64,000 nt of DNA, from assembly GCF_031755915.1 (NCBI RefSeq), contig NC_083390.1:16585001-16649000 (forward strand). The letters run 5' to 3'. Shown here piece by piece: positions 13,036 to 24,863 of this stretch. The stretch's first letter is position 1. Each line of letters opens with the position of its first letter. This DNA is from Ziziphus jujuba (lineage: Eukaryota > Streptophyta > Magnoliopsida > Rosales > Rhamnaceae). Position numbers and translations under genes: made by a program. The notes below the pieces were generated by a model. The model made no database searches, had not been told where the DNA came from, and saw only the letters and a program-made list of their open reading frames with translations.

Positions 13036-15911
13036 TGACAGGACCCGTCCCGGAAACCCTCCCAGGACCTCCCGGGTGATCCTGCCTAAAGTCCCACTGA
13101 ACAATCCCTAGAAAATATCCAATGGAACTTCACCTTAAAACGTAGATAGTCAAACACCAGCATTAACATTAATACCTCAATATATATATATATATATATA
13201 AATAAGTCCACAACAGGCCTACTGTAATACAAGCCATAATTACACACATGAGTACCATGGTCTCTACTGAGTCCCATAATTAAAATCAGAGCATTCTAAA
13301 AGTATCAACAAAGTCTATGAGTACAAATAAGTAATAAATAAGTCCAGAAGATAACAATAGGTGAAGAAAGGATAAATATAGCTGCTATAGTGGAAGGAAA
13401 CAAGCGATAAGCTATGCACGAGGTAAACTGCTACTAGCTGCCTAGGCCTAGGGGAACGAATTTAAAACAATAAAACGTGAGATAAAGAAATCTCAATGAG
13501 TAGTATAGTATAATAGAAAAATAATGATTTATTTCTGAAAAATCTTTTTCTCAAGACCTCTCATTCCACTCGTTGAAAAGTTTCCCATTTAAAAATCAAT
13601 TCACAAAATCCAAACTTGTACTCCAATTAATATCATAAAAACCGATGCTCAAAGTGAATGAACGATCATTGTAATATTATGAAATGTCTCAAATCCAGAT
13701 ATAAACATTTGAGCATAAACTATAATAAATACAGTTCCACCAAATAAATATGAAAATGCAGAAATCACCACAATATTTGTAAATCAACAATATATACAAA
13801 CATATACAATGTACCATACGATGTACCAATATATAAACTGTGGGATACATCCATCTCACGACCCTCAATATATGAATGGTGTCGTGGAAATAATAAATAA
13901 CCATCAGGACGTACCCAACCTCATGGTCCGTGGCAATAATAAACCGTTGAATGATACCAACCTCACAACACCGTGGCAATAATAATAAACTGTCGGATAA
14001 ACCCGACCTCACAGTCCATGGTAATAATAGATAACCGTTGGATGAAACCAACCTCACGACACCATGGTAAACCCAGCGCGCTGTAATATAATATAATATA
14101 ATACTGATCTAAGGTATTAGCGTTACATGGTACATAAATTTAAAAATAACCAATACAGTATACATGAAACAATCTTGTAAGGTTATATATATACTTTTCC
14201 AAACAATACTGTATCATAAATCATAATTTAACATTTAAACTTCCACCGCTTAATTATATACTTCAAAACTCTCAAAACATCTTTCATACGAAAACCATAA
14301 ATACCACAGTGAAATATCTTCACCATAAACCAATTTTAAGCACATAACATTATAAAATATTTGATCATGCTTAAAATTATATGATTTTCAATCTAGTTTT
14401 TCAAACCAAATAGTTTTCAAAATGATTTAAAACCTTAATTTAATTACCAAAATATTTAAATACCACAAGTCCATTTATGGACCCATTAAAATTGGAAATC
14501 ACTTAAAATATTATCAAAAATCATATAAAATGATAACACATATATGTGAAAGCAAATATTTATATATGCATAAAACAACGTTTCAACCAAATGGTATATA
14601 CGTAAAATATTTAAACCACATATATATTATACTATATACCCCAAACATTTAAAAATGGTATAACTACTCACAGTATTGTAGATGCTCATGCCTGCTCCTC
14701 TATAGGATTGCCTCAGGCTCAACTCGAATGCCTGTAATATAATAAAATATTCCTCAGGCTCCAAACAACTAAACCAGAGACACTTGTATAACCCAAATGT
14801 CTCAAAATGATTTACAGTACTACAAAATTGCATAAATTGGACACCGGACAGTCCAATTGTACCGCGTGTCCTTAGGACCCGGTACCAAAAATTGAGGATT
14901 TTTACTCGAAGCCTAATATTTCGAAATTCAACCACCTAATGGGTCCTAATAATATCCAATTTCACTAATTCAACTCCAATTTTGATTGATTTGACTAATT
15001 TTGTCCAAACACAGTCCCCAACTTATCCGAAAATTAACTAATTGATTCAAAAATGGAAAAATTATCAAACGACCTCCAAAATTCACAAACTTTATATTGA
15101 CGGAAAGTCCAAGAGACAAGGAACTCATCAGTATGCTCACCTTGGTCCAAAGTTTCCTCCGGTGGCCGGAAAACACTGTTGAAGCGTCGACTGAACTTCT
15201 CGTTGTCGGTTCTTTCAAACGGTGAGGAATCTGGACAAAATAACCATGGAAATGAGCTCAGAGGGGTCAAAAATAGTGGAAAAGGTGTAAGGATTGGCCT
15301 GAAACGGCCAAAAAATGAGAAAATCTAGCGACCCACCTTGCCGACCGTCGCGGATTTCACCAGCCCGACCTGGGCGAGTCCGGCCGCTTCTTGCCGTGAA
15401 ATTTCACAGTTGAGCTCACCTTCAGGAAGTGGTGGTTGGCCGGAAATGGGCAAAGCGGCGGTGACCTGGTTCGACGGTAAACGGGTTTAAACGACCCAGT
15501 TCGGACCCACGGGTCCGAGGAGAGAATTTCTTAGGTTTTGGGGAAGAAATGGGTATTTTGGGCTTTATTTCCTGTTTGACACACTTATCTAGGCTTATAT
15601 AAAGCCTTGGGTCACTAATAGACAAAAACTGAGGATTGGCTTGAACATTGATTTAAAACTTTTGCTTAAAACTTCTCAGAACCATAACTTTTTATCCGTA
15701 ACTCAGAATTTGGCGTGTCACCATTCTATGAACTCGTATCGATGAGATCTACACAATGGTACCTCAGTCAAATCAAAAATATTGGCTATTGAAAAAGTTA
15801 ACTTGAACCCATATCTTATTCACTTGGTAAAATGTGGTCAAACTTGGTCAAACTTAGTCAATGTGGTCAAACTTGTTTAATCATGTATATTTTTTGGTAC
15901 GGGGTGTTACA
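13036..15911 (-). mobile_element. Solo LTR, family B (B1)
   Basis: A 2,876-bp element has ends TGACAGGACCC and GGGGTGTTACA as read on +. In LTR convention (TGTAACACCCC first) it lies on the minus strand. The flanking 5-mers are tcgcc (13031-13035) and ttgcc (15912-15916), a target duplication with one C-to-T change. It aligns over its full length with B2 at 47163-50033. There is no gag-pol, so it is a solo LTR from LTR-LTR recombination. It contains a GC-richer segment near 15150-15500 and a minisatellite near 13865-14065. Apparent ORFs inside are not genes. Confidence 0.85.
13865..14065. repeat. Minisatellite inside LTR B1, about 45-60 bp units
   Basis: About four degenerate units share ccgtggcaataataaa, a ccgttgg-like segment and accaacctcac. 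The same array sits at the matching place in B2 (about 47985-48195), so it is part of the LTR, not a locus-specific repeat. Confidence 0.75.
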
Positions 15912-16615
15912 TTGCCCAGGTGTGGAACATTAATGGTTGCACAATCACCTTTATGAGAGTAAACAAGTACAACTATTATCCTCTTTGAATAGTTTAGTTC
16001 GTCGTTGGAGCAATCAATGGCTGGTTCAGCGGCAATATTGGTGTTGTGTACTGTTATGTTTATGAATTAGCATGCAAGTTGTATTTAGTTGTCATTTGTG
16101 AGCTGTGATCCAAAGGTAGGTATCACAAACCTAAGGGCTTTGGAGGCTAGGAAACTAAGTGGTGTTAGAAGAGTTCTCTTTGACAGTTCTGCTGATGTAC
16201 CAAAAAGACATCTAAGAAACTGCTAAATCATCTCAAAATAAAATTAGGACAAGGAAAGAAGCCTACAATGAAGTATTTAAGGGTGCCCCTAAAATAGCTA
16301 GCTATGTACCTGATTTCCGAGGGAAGGGCCCCCAAAGGGACCTTTTTCCTTGGAGGTTGAGGTTAGGGGGCAACATTGTGTGATGCCCAAAGCAAATTAT
16401 GACTGAGGTTGAGGTAGGAGATCTAGTTTGTAGTTTCCCCAGTCTTCCAAAAAGACAAAATGCTTCCATGTTCCATCCATCTCTATTATCTTGAGACATA
16501 CATAAGAAGAGCCAAGCACTCGATTTTGATACTTGAGTCACAAGGAAACACCTTATGCACACACTGAATCACAAAACCCATAAAATTTCTAGTAACAATA
16601 CCTAGACTTGCTTCC

Positions 16616-19052
16616 TATCGATAGGATTGAAAATCAATTAGATTGAATCCCCTCATTGTGAGAGCTCCTTCCATTATATAGAAATGCTAGAGATTTACAA
16701 AGAATTTACAAGGCTGATATTCAGGCTGATATCCAGCCATTATATCAACTAAATCAAGGTTACTTTCTAGTTACTAGATCTATCTAAATAAGGAAGTTAC
16801 AACCATACTAGAAGTTACAGCTATATACTATTAATAAGGAAGGTACAGCTATAAAGAAGTTACAGCTATACTACTAATTACAATATATTTGCACCTGTAA
16901 TTTTCCTTGATATATACTGTCATCCCCTCTCAAATTGATGCTGATTGATCAAGAAACATCAATTTGCCCACAAGAAACTGATGATGCTGATGTGTCATTG
17001 CCTTGATAAATACATTAGCTATCTAGAGAGTAGTGGAAATATGAGGAAGAGAAATAATACAAGTGTCAAAGGCTTCGCGAATATAATGACAACCACCTCC
17101 ATATGCTTAGTGCGCTCATGGTAAACTGGGTTTGCAGCAATCTGAATAGCACCAGTGTTATCAGCATGGAGTGGAGTTGGATTAGATTGAGTGAAACCAA
17201 GCTCGGCTAGAAGTCCACGAAGCCAAACAATCTCTGAACAAGCAGCAGACATAGCACGGTATTCTAATTTGGTTGAAGATTTAGAAACACAAGCTTGCTT
17301 CTTACTCTTCCAAGAAATCAAGGAAATGCCAAGAAACATGCACCAGCCCTTGACAAATCGTCTAGTATTTGGACAGCTAGCCTAATTAGCATCACTATAG
17401 GCAACAAGAAGAAGAGGAAAGCCAGTTGGAAAGAATAATCCACGGCTAGGTGTTCCACGAAGGTATCAAATGATATGACGAACAGCAGCTAAATGTAAAT
17501 GACGGGGATGTTGCATGAATTGACTTACTAGATGGATAGCAAAGGAAATATCTGGCCTTGTAATAGTTAAATAGTTCAAGCTGCCCACCAATTGTTAATA
17601 GACAATAAGATTAGAAATGAGATCACCCTCCTCACTACGATACTTTGTGTTGACTTCTAGTGGAGTATCCACAGGAAAGGCATCTTGAAGACCAGCTAAT
17701 TTATGTTGATTAAAAAAAATACCAGAAGAATCAGAATGAACTTCCAAACCCAAGAAGTAAGTAGAAGGACCAAGATCTTTCATATGAAATAAGGCTTGAA
17801 GATGTTGTTACAGATGAGCAATTAAGGCAGAATATGTTCCAGTAATTACAATATCATCAACATACATTAAGAGAAGAACAATACTAGTAGATGTCTTGTA
17901 AAGAAAAAATGATGAGTCATATTGACTCAGCTTAAATGAAAATTGAAGCAAAGTGGATCAAAATTTATCAAACCAAACTCATGGAGCTTGCTTCAACCTA
18001 TAGAGCGATCACTTCAACTTACAAACATCCAAAGAAAAGGAAGAAGGCAAGCCAGGTGGTAGAACCATGTAAATTTCCTCTTTGAGATCACAATGAAGAA
18101 AAGCATTCTTAACATCCATCTGATGAAGTGGCCAGCCTTGAGAGGTAGCAATTCAAATAACCATACGAACCGTAGTCATTTTGGGAACCAGAGTAAAAGT
18201 CTATTCATAATTGATGCCATACACTTGTTTGTTTCCAAGGGAAACCAGCCATGCCTTATAGCGATCTAGAGTACCATTAGAACGAAGCTTAATGGAATAG
18301 ACCCATTTACAACCAATGGCATTAACATTAGGCACACACTGAACAATATCCCATGTGTGATTGTCCTCAAGAGCTTGAAGCTCTTCTTTCATTGCCTTGT
18401 GCCAACAATCATATTTGGCCACTTCTGAATAACATGAAGGAATAGAAACATTGGTCAAAGTAGTATGAAGATATGTGTGAGGAAATCCATATCGATCAGG
18501 AGGACAGGTGATTTTGGAAGAGCATCAGACAATAGTATTTGAGAGCTAATTGTCCATAGAAGAAACATTTTGAACAGGCTCAGGTGTCGAGTCAAGCTCA
18601 GGAACCTGTAAAGTTGGACGTTGTCATGTATAAACAAATCCAGGCTTGAATCTCTCTGGAGTAGTATTGACCTCATCAAAATTAGGAAGAACAAATGACT
18701 CTGGTGAAGACTCAACATGAGTAGAAAAGAAGAATTGATTTCAAAGAAAATAACATGACGAGAAATTCGAAATCTATCAGAACATAGATCATAGCAAACA
18801 TAACCTTTGTGTGAAACACTATAGCCCATAAAAGCACATTTAACAGATTGAGCAGAAAGTTTATGACACTCATGAGATGGCAAATGGACGAAATAAACAC
18901 AGCCAAAAGTATGCATGTCAAGATAGTCGGGATACTTATGATAAAGATGATAATAGGGGATGCTTATGATAAAGATGATAATAAGAAAGTTACAGCTATA
19001 CTACTAATTACAATATATTTATAACTGTAATTTGCCTTGATATATGCTGTCA
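16616..19052 (-). mobile_element. Degenerate Ty1/copia retrotransposon
   Basis: Read on the minus strand: a truncated 5' LTR (19052-18977), an integrase C-terminal segment (18916-18455, with FGCVYFVHLPSHECHKLSAQ), the RT start (18458-18201, with CWHKAMKEELQALE and GCKWVY), RT (17783-17595, with KDLGPSTYFLGLEVH), RNase H (17339-17019, with SSTKLEYRAMS and LHADNTGAIQIA) and a 3' LTR (16922-16616). A polypurine tract TTTGAGAGGGGA directly precedes the 3' LTR start TGACAG. cttcc at 16611-16615 and 19053-19057 is the likely 5-bp TSD. The LTR outer end is TA instead of TG on +. Most of gag and integrase is deleted, and frames are broken. Confidence 0.85.
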
Positions 19053-19283
19053 CTTCCTACTCTAGAGAATTGGAAGAACCATCCATATTAATTTTGATTC
19101 TTCCTTTAATAGGACGATTCCAAGATCCAATCCTTATAATGGACCTTCATAGACCACCACCATTGTGAATTGTTGCCACCATGTCCTCGACTTGATGAGA
19201 CTATTAAAACTAACAAGTGTGTGAGCTACAATTAACAATCTCAGGATTAGGCTACACTCCATCATCAAGAAAACTCTTTCCAC

Positions 19284-19984
19284 TGTAACACACCGTCTCT
19301 AATGGCAGACTTATTACTCTCTGTTGATATTGTCCACAATTTAGCCACCATACTCAATATGGGCTTCTGATAAACCTGTCACTCTCTATCGATATTGTCC
19401 CCAATTTAGCTATCACACTCGGTATGAAATCTTTTGTTCAGAGCTTCCAATGAGATTAACCATCCTAGGATTGCTCTCACTAGAGCAGGCTTAATTTGGA
19501 GTTTTTAGAATCCTGAAGCCAACCATTTTGAAAATGCCTCAACCGTTCTGAAAAGGCCTCGATATTATGAGAGTAACTATTATTATATTTGAATCATCCT
19601 TTAATCTATACATGAACAATATCTACACCCAAGTGATGTGGAATTGAACACTAGGTAGACTACCAGTGTCCCGTACAATGTCCTACCTGGCACATTTATA
19701 GCCGAATACATGCTCTGATACCATTTATAACACCCCATCTGCATTGGTAAACCTGTCATTCTTTGCTATCTTTTTGCTAATATTGTTCCCAATTTAGCCA
19801 TTGCATTTGATATGAAATTTTTTGTTCAAAGCTTCCCAAGAGGTCACCATCCTATGATTTCTCTCACCTAAGTGCGCTTAACTTTAGTGTTCTTTTGTTA
19901 CTATTATTACATTTGAATTATCCCCTGATTTACACCCAAGCGATGTGGGATTAGATACCAAGTAGCTTGCCAGTGTCCCATACC
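19284..19984 (-). mobile_element. Cassandra TRIM element with two 5S-like LTRs
   Basis: Two direct repeats begin tgtaacacaccg (19284) and tataacacccc (19726). Between them is CTCTGATACCA (19713-19723), the complement of an initiator-Met tRNA primer site. Each LTR holds a minus-strand segment homologous to 5S rRNA: 19830-19893 (gcttcccaagaggtcacc, then agtgcgcttaact) and 19441-19510 (catcctagga, then gcaggcttaat). These match the 5S internal control region, the known hallmark of Cassandra TRIMs. There is no coding capacity. It lies inside the LINE remnant. Its TSD is unclear; tccac versus cccac is possible. Confidence 0.85.
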
Positions 19985-20429
19985 CACCCACACTGATTGT
20001 CATATCTACTGTGTAGAATCCCCATTAAGATGCTTCCATAAATTTGTTTATATGAGATGAAGAACTATGAATCTCAAAACTCCAATCAAAACGACTCCCA
20101 AGCCACACCGCCCTGGTCTAATTGCATCTCCAAAGCATATGATCAATACTTCTTAGCCTACTTGACAAATTGACACACAGCATTCGCAAATATTTTCCAA
20201 TCAAGTAGATTTTCTTTAACTGGGAGAATATCATGAACCACCATCCACATAAAAGCTTCTTACCTTCGGATTTTCCTTAAACTCCATAAAGAAGTCCGTA
20301 AATAACCTGCTTGTACTACATCTGTTTCACCATTTATGCTATTAGAACTTGCTAATTCCATAATCTTGTTATAGCATGATTCAACAGAAAAGATACCACT
20401 TTTATCCAGTTTAACTACTTGTAAAAAAA

Positions 20430-21756
20430 TTGCATTGATTCTGTAAGTAGTTGGACAATTAATCTAGTGTTCTGTTTAAGCTTTTGTACCGTTTCTTTAT
20501 ATTTTGCAGATTCGTTTGTACAAATTACAAAATCCAATGTATACATATATACAAATAAATAAAACATGAAGTAACTATATTATTAGATTTATAGTTAAAT
20601 AAAAATATGTATAAATGATAGATGTGGATATAGAAACTAAAGAAAAACTAAATAAATAAAACCCACATTATCAATCGCTATTATTATTTTTATAATTCCT
20701 TTCAATTTTTAGGTAATTAATGTATTCTTCATTTCAAAAAATAATTAAATAATGATGGCATATATATTGCATTTTGATGTAAACCTTCCCCCGCCAGTCT
20801 TCACCACTTATAGTGACATTGTTGTCTGCATGTCATGGCCATCGATATAAATAAATGAATGTTGCATAAATATATTATCATTATGTGAACACATGTAATT
20901 GGCTTCCCAAAATTTTGTTTCTTTCAATTTGAAATATTAATTTGGTTACTCTTATTGTACAATTATGTAGACATGTCTTGATAGAACGAAGAGGGTCAAG
21001 ACCCATCATCAATAATCAATTCATCCACGTTTTAATTTACATTTTGCCGTCCTAATTATTAATATAATATATATGTATGCGTGTATGCATTCAAATAAAA
21101 TCTTTCTACTTTTATTCTTTCAAGTAATACATCTTTATTATTTAGGTGACATGACTTTAAATTTGTAAAAGGTGCATAATATCATATTTTATATAATATT
21201 TTCTAGAGTAATTAATTGCATAAGGGAATTGCATTTTGGATTATGTATTTTATATAATCATCAAGCAATATTAAATATAACGTTGATTTCCATAATCATT
21301 GGATCATGTATTTTATATGATATGCATTCGAAATGGTATATATGGAAGCCCATTATAACTACCTAAGTTTGTAAATAAATCAATTAAAGACATGAAATAA
21401 TAACTACCTTCGACCCAAAATATATAAAATATTATAGTATACATAGTATTCACCAGAAAAATACGTAGTATTCTTCTATGTTTCGATATTTTAAGGAAAC
21501 TGGAATTAACAGGACCACCAAGGACACTTGGTTACCTTGCAAGAACTTCTTGTCTTTCTTTATAAATATAACCATATATACCTCTTTAATCTTTCTATAT
21601 ATAAATAAGCTTCTCAGAAATAGAGGTAGAAAGCTCTTATGAGTTTTTTTATTTTTTATTTTTTTTATTTTTTTATTTTTTGGGTCATGATTCAATAATA
21701 ATCTAAAATGATTTTATGAGAGAAGTTTAAAGGTTGATATTGAGGAGTTTTTGAAC
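20430..21756 (+). promoter_or_regulatory. Upstream region of gene 2
   Basis: Gene-free. From about 20450 it aligns with the region upstream of gene 3 (35060 on), starting at gacaattaatctagt and including tgtcatggccatcgatataa (20836 and about 35685). Conserved blocks lie at 20887-20930 and 20967-21030. A TATA candidate, ctatatataaat, lies at 21595-21606 and is followed by the shared leader agcttctcagaaatag. T-rich runs near 21645-21680 precede the start codon. Confidence 0.6.
21595..21606 (+). promoter_or_regulatory. Candidate TATA box of gene 2
   Basis: ctatatataaat lies about 150 bases before the ATG. The same position in gene 3 (37567-37576) reads ctatatattc, followed by the same agcttctcagaaatag leader. 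Confidence 0.5.
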
Positions 21757-24484
21757 ATGGAGATCGGAGGAACCAAAGTTTGTCGACTAACACAGTTGCA
21801 TTGGTGGGCACTCGGAGCCACCTTGATGGTGTTGCTTCTGTGTGCTTTTATGGTTCAACTCATCATGACTAGCACAATGAAGGCGTCATCGGTTCTCATG
21901 TTTCGTTCTTATATTTCTCGACAAGCTGTTAATGATCAACTTGAAAGTGAGTCTCTCTTCTCAACAACAACTCTACCTAGCCCAAAATCACTATGAAAAA
22001 AATATTAATCATGATTTTAATTATTTTCTAGGAGTTTATGACAGCAATGGTTATCTGATTGTTTCCCCTAATGGAGGTTTGAATCAAATGCGAGCTGGTG
22101 TAAGTAATATATTTTATATAATATGCCAGGGTTTTAGTAAACATTAGTATTCATTTTTTCCATCAATTTGGATCAAAATGATTGATTCATTGATTTCATT
22201 TTTCTTATTATTCTTGAAATCTAAACTACAGATATGTGACATGGTGGCCATTGCAATTTATTTGAATCTAACTTTTGTAGTTCCTGAATTGGATAATACC
22301 TCCTTTTGGCGTGATAACAGGCAGGTTTATTTTCAAACACATTGTTAACGGCTCGCTTAGTAGCAATTATGTTTTTCTTTTTAATTTTTTGTTTGAGAGA
22401 TTAATTAAGTACATTATAATGGCAAAAAGAAAAACATTTATCAAAATGAGCTTCACTATATAATTAGTTGGAAATGGTTTTCAAATTAGTGTTTCTAATT
22501 TTTTTTTTCTTGCCTTATCATTTATATAAACACAATTTAAGTAATTTTTTTTAAAAGAACCCTCAAAACAACAAAATTAAATCACAAACAACATGGATTT
22601 CTACATTTTGGCAGTCAGTTTGGAGATATATTTGATGTGGATTTTTTTATCACATCTTTGAGAGGCCAAGTCCGGATATTGAAGGAACTTCCTCCTATGC
22701 AGAAGAGAAGATTGGAGAAAATGAGACAGATAGTTTCTTTTGCACCTATTAGCTGGTCTGACATTTCATTCTATTACTATCAGGTTGGTTGGTTTCCCAT
22801 TTTTCTTATAGATTTTGTTAGAATTTTGCCTTTTTTTTTTTTTCTTTTTTTTTTTCTGAGATAATTGGTATGAATAACCTTTTTTTTTTTTTTTTTTTTC
22901 CTGATTGAATCATATTTTGTTATACAGATGCTTCCTCTGATAAAAAGGTATGGTCTCCTGCATTTCACTCGAACCGATACTAGGCTTGCTAATAACGGTC
23001 TTCCTCTAGAACTTCAGCTGCTTCGCTGCCAAGTAAACTACCAAGCACTAAGATTCACAACCCAGATAGAGGAACTGGGAAAGAAGATTGTTAGGCTTCT
23101 GAGAAAAAATGGTCCATTCTTGGTTCTTCATCTCAGATATGAAATGGACATGTTAGCATTTACTGGTTGCACTGAAGGTTTCGACAACAGAGAAATTGAA
23201 GAGCTGACAAATATGAGGTGAGATATCAATCACATCTTACCAACTTCTATCCAGTATTATAAGTTGTCAATATGTATATACATAGATCAATGTCAAAATT
23301 ATGTGTATATACACACACAAAACAGGTTCACATGAGCTCAACGCAATGGTTTTACCATCATGAGACTTCCTTTAGCAACCCTTGTATCTTTCCATGGAAC
23401 GACAATTAAAAATGCGTTAATGGTCTATATGGATCCTTATGAGGTTCACTTTGCCAATACTAGACCCATATAAACCAATAATGTAATTATGAATTTCAGC
23501 ATTAGAAACAATATAAGGTTGCCTAAAAGAGAAGATCCCAATGACAAAATAATCTGATCGACCTAGTATGAGTTGTGCTTATATCTAATATAAGTTATCA
23601 ATATGTATGCATCAGATATGCATACACATGGTGGAAAGAAAAGGAAATAGATTCTGAGAAGAGAAGAAAAGATGGAGGGTGCCCTTTAACTCCAGAGGAA
23701 ACTGCATATGCATTGAGGGCATTGGGTATAGATCCTACCAAACAGATTTATATTGCTGCTGGTGATATATATGGGGGAGAAAAGAGAATGGCATCTTTGA
23801 GATTAGCTTTTCCTCGTATGGTTAGTATATTTTGACCTATATATAGTATATTTTTTTTTTTTTACACTAGCAATGTATATCTGCCTGTGTAATATATCTG
23901 ATGATTATATATGAAACAGGTCAAAAAGGAGACATTGCTAAAACCCTCAGACCTTGAACCCTTCAAGAATCATTCAAACCAGATGGCTGCATTAGATTAT
24001 ATGGTGGCATTAGAAGGTGACATCTTTGTTCCTACTTTTGGAGGAAACATGGCAAAAGTTGTCGAAGGCCATCGACGGTATATTTTAGAAAAATTTAGCA
24101 TTTCCTCTTCTTTCTTCTTTTTCCATTTGAGCTGTATCTCTTTCTACATAAAACAGTGAAAACGTAAAAAAGATATTCTTTTTTAGTACTTCGATGTTGT
24201 TGCGTTGAATGTTAACATCTACCTTGTTTTGCAGGCACTTGGGGTATAAGACCACTATTCTTCTAGACAGAAGTATCGTAGTCAACCTGATAGATCAATA
24301 CAAGAATGGAAATCTTAGCTGGGTTGAATTTTCCCAGGCAATGAAAACTGGTCATGCTGATCGAATGGGTAGTCCGGCCCAAAGACTTATTATTCCCGGG
24401 AAACCTAAGGAAGAGGAATATTTCTATAGCAACCCACAAGAATGTTTGCCGCCAATTCATCAAAGACCAAAGGTTTCTACATGA
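21757..24484 (+). CDS. Gene 2: GT106/O-fucosyltransferase-like glycosyltransferase
   Basis: Eight exons give 472 aa: 21757-21946, 22032-22099, 22232-22320, 22615-22783, 22928-23217, 23616-23820, 23920-24077, 24235-24484. The start is the first in-frame ATG; nearby upstream ATGs meet stops at once. The cytosolic N-terminus is only ~15 aa, followed by one membrane segment (~16-37). The motifs of gene 1 are present: [30 protein letters not shown] (from 240), [29 protein letters not shown] and the NPQECLPP end. Intron 3 has a GC donor (ACAG/GCAGGT), or the junction slid 4 bases on both sides. The CTEGC cysteine of the other three copies is Phe here (residue ~257). A type II Golgi enzyme of pectin synthesis is the likely role, by family. 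Confidence 0.88.
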
Positions 24485-24858
24485 TTGGTGGATGCTTAAA
24501 TCAAAAAAGGTGATTTGGTCTAAAACAGAGAAAAAACAGAGCAAAAACAAAAGGAATTCATTCTTCTCAAATATGAGTGCTTACATTATTTTATTCTAAA
24601 AATTTGATTTGTAAATTAAAACATATTATTTTTTGGTCCTAAAAAGCATCTTAGTTTGAATACTAAAATATTTCAATAAGAAATTACAAGTATATTGTTT
24701 TTGTGAGCAAGGAAAAAAAAAAACAAATAAATTGAAAAATTAAGGATGAGAGTATAAACTTGAATCCGATGGATGCAAAGTTATTGTTTCTCTTTTTTTC
24801 TTCTTTTGAGAAGGGGAATTTTAGCACCAGAATCAAATCAACAGTTATCACCAATGAT
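24485..24858. other. 3' flank of gene 2
   Basis: This holds the 3' UTR and downstream DNA. It aligns with the start of the gene 3 3' flank (40772 on), sharing gtggatgcttaaatcaaaaaagg just after the stop codon. No further gene is visible. Confidence 0.65.
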
Positions 24859-24863
24859 CATTG

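Larger units (their letters stand above)
12740..20425 (-). pseudogene. LINE-type RT zinc-binding / RNase H remnant, split by three insertions
   Basis: Read on the minus strand, pieces join into one decayed ORF tail of the plant L1-like type. 20425-20010 gives SGIFSVESCYNKI, then a KVRSFMWMVVHDILPVKENLL-like stretch and HMLWRCN, matching the zinc-binding RT domain (zf-RVT). 19283-19058 gives WNRPIKGRIKINMDGSSNS, the start of a plant RNase H (RVT_3) domain. 16610-16500 continues it with LGIVTRNFMGFVIQ. 13035-12740 gives GDSNELVNAI, PRECNGVVDWLAKAARN and a tail. The interruptions are a Cassandra element (19284-19984), a copia element (16616-19052) and solo LTR B1 (13036-15911). 15917-16500 is unassigned. 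Frameshifts and stops are present. It could also be a pseudogene of a host RNase H-domain protein. Confidence 0.7.

Noticed and set aside
13689..14057. 122-aa minus-strand ORF with repeated HRMVHCI/LLLPRCCE-like blocks
   Set aside because: The repetition comes from the LTR B minisatellite. The similar 156-aa ORF at 47822-48292 is its copy in B2.
13865..14065. Considered as a CRISPR-like array because of regular repeats
   Set aside because: The units are degenerate, have no unique spacers, and occur inside a plant LTR in two copies.
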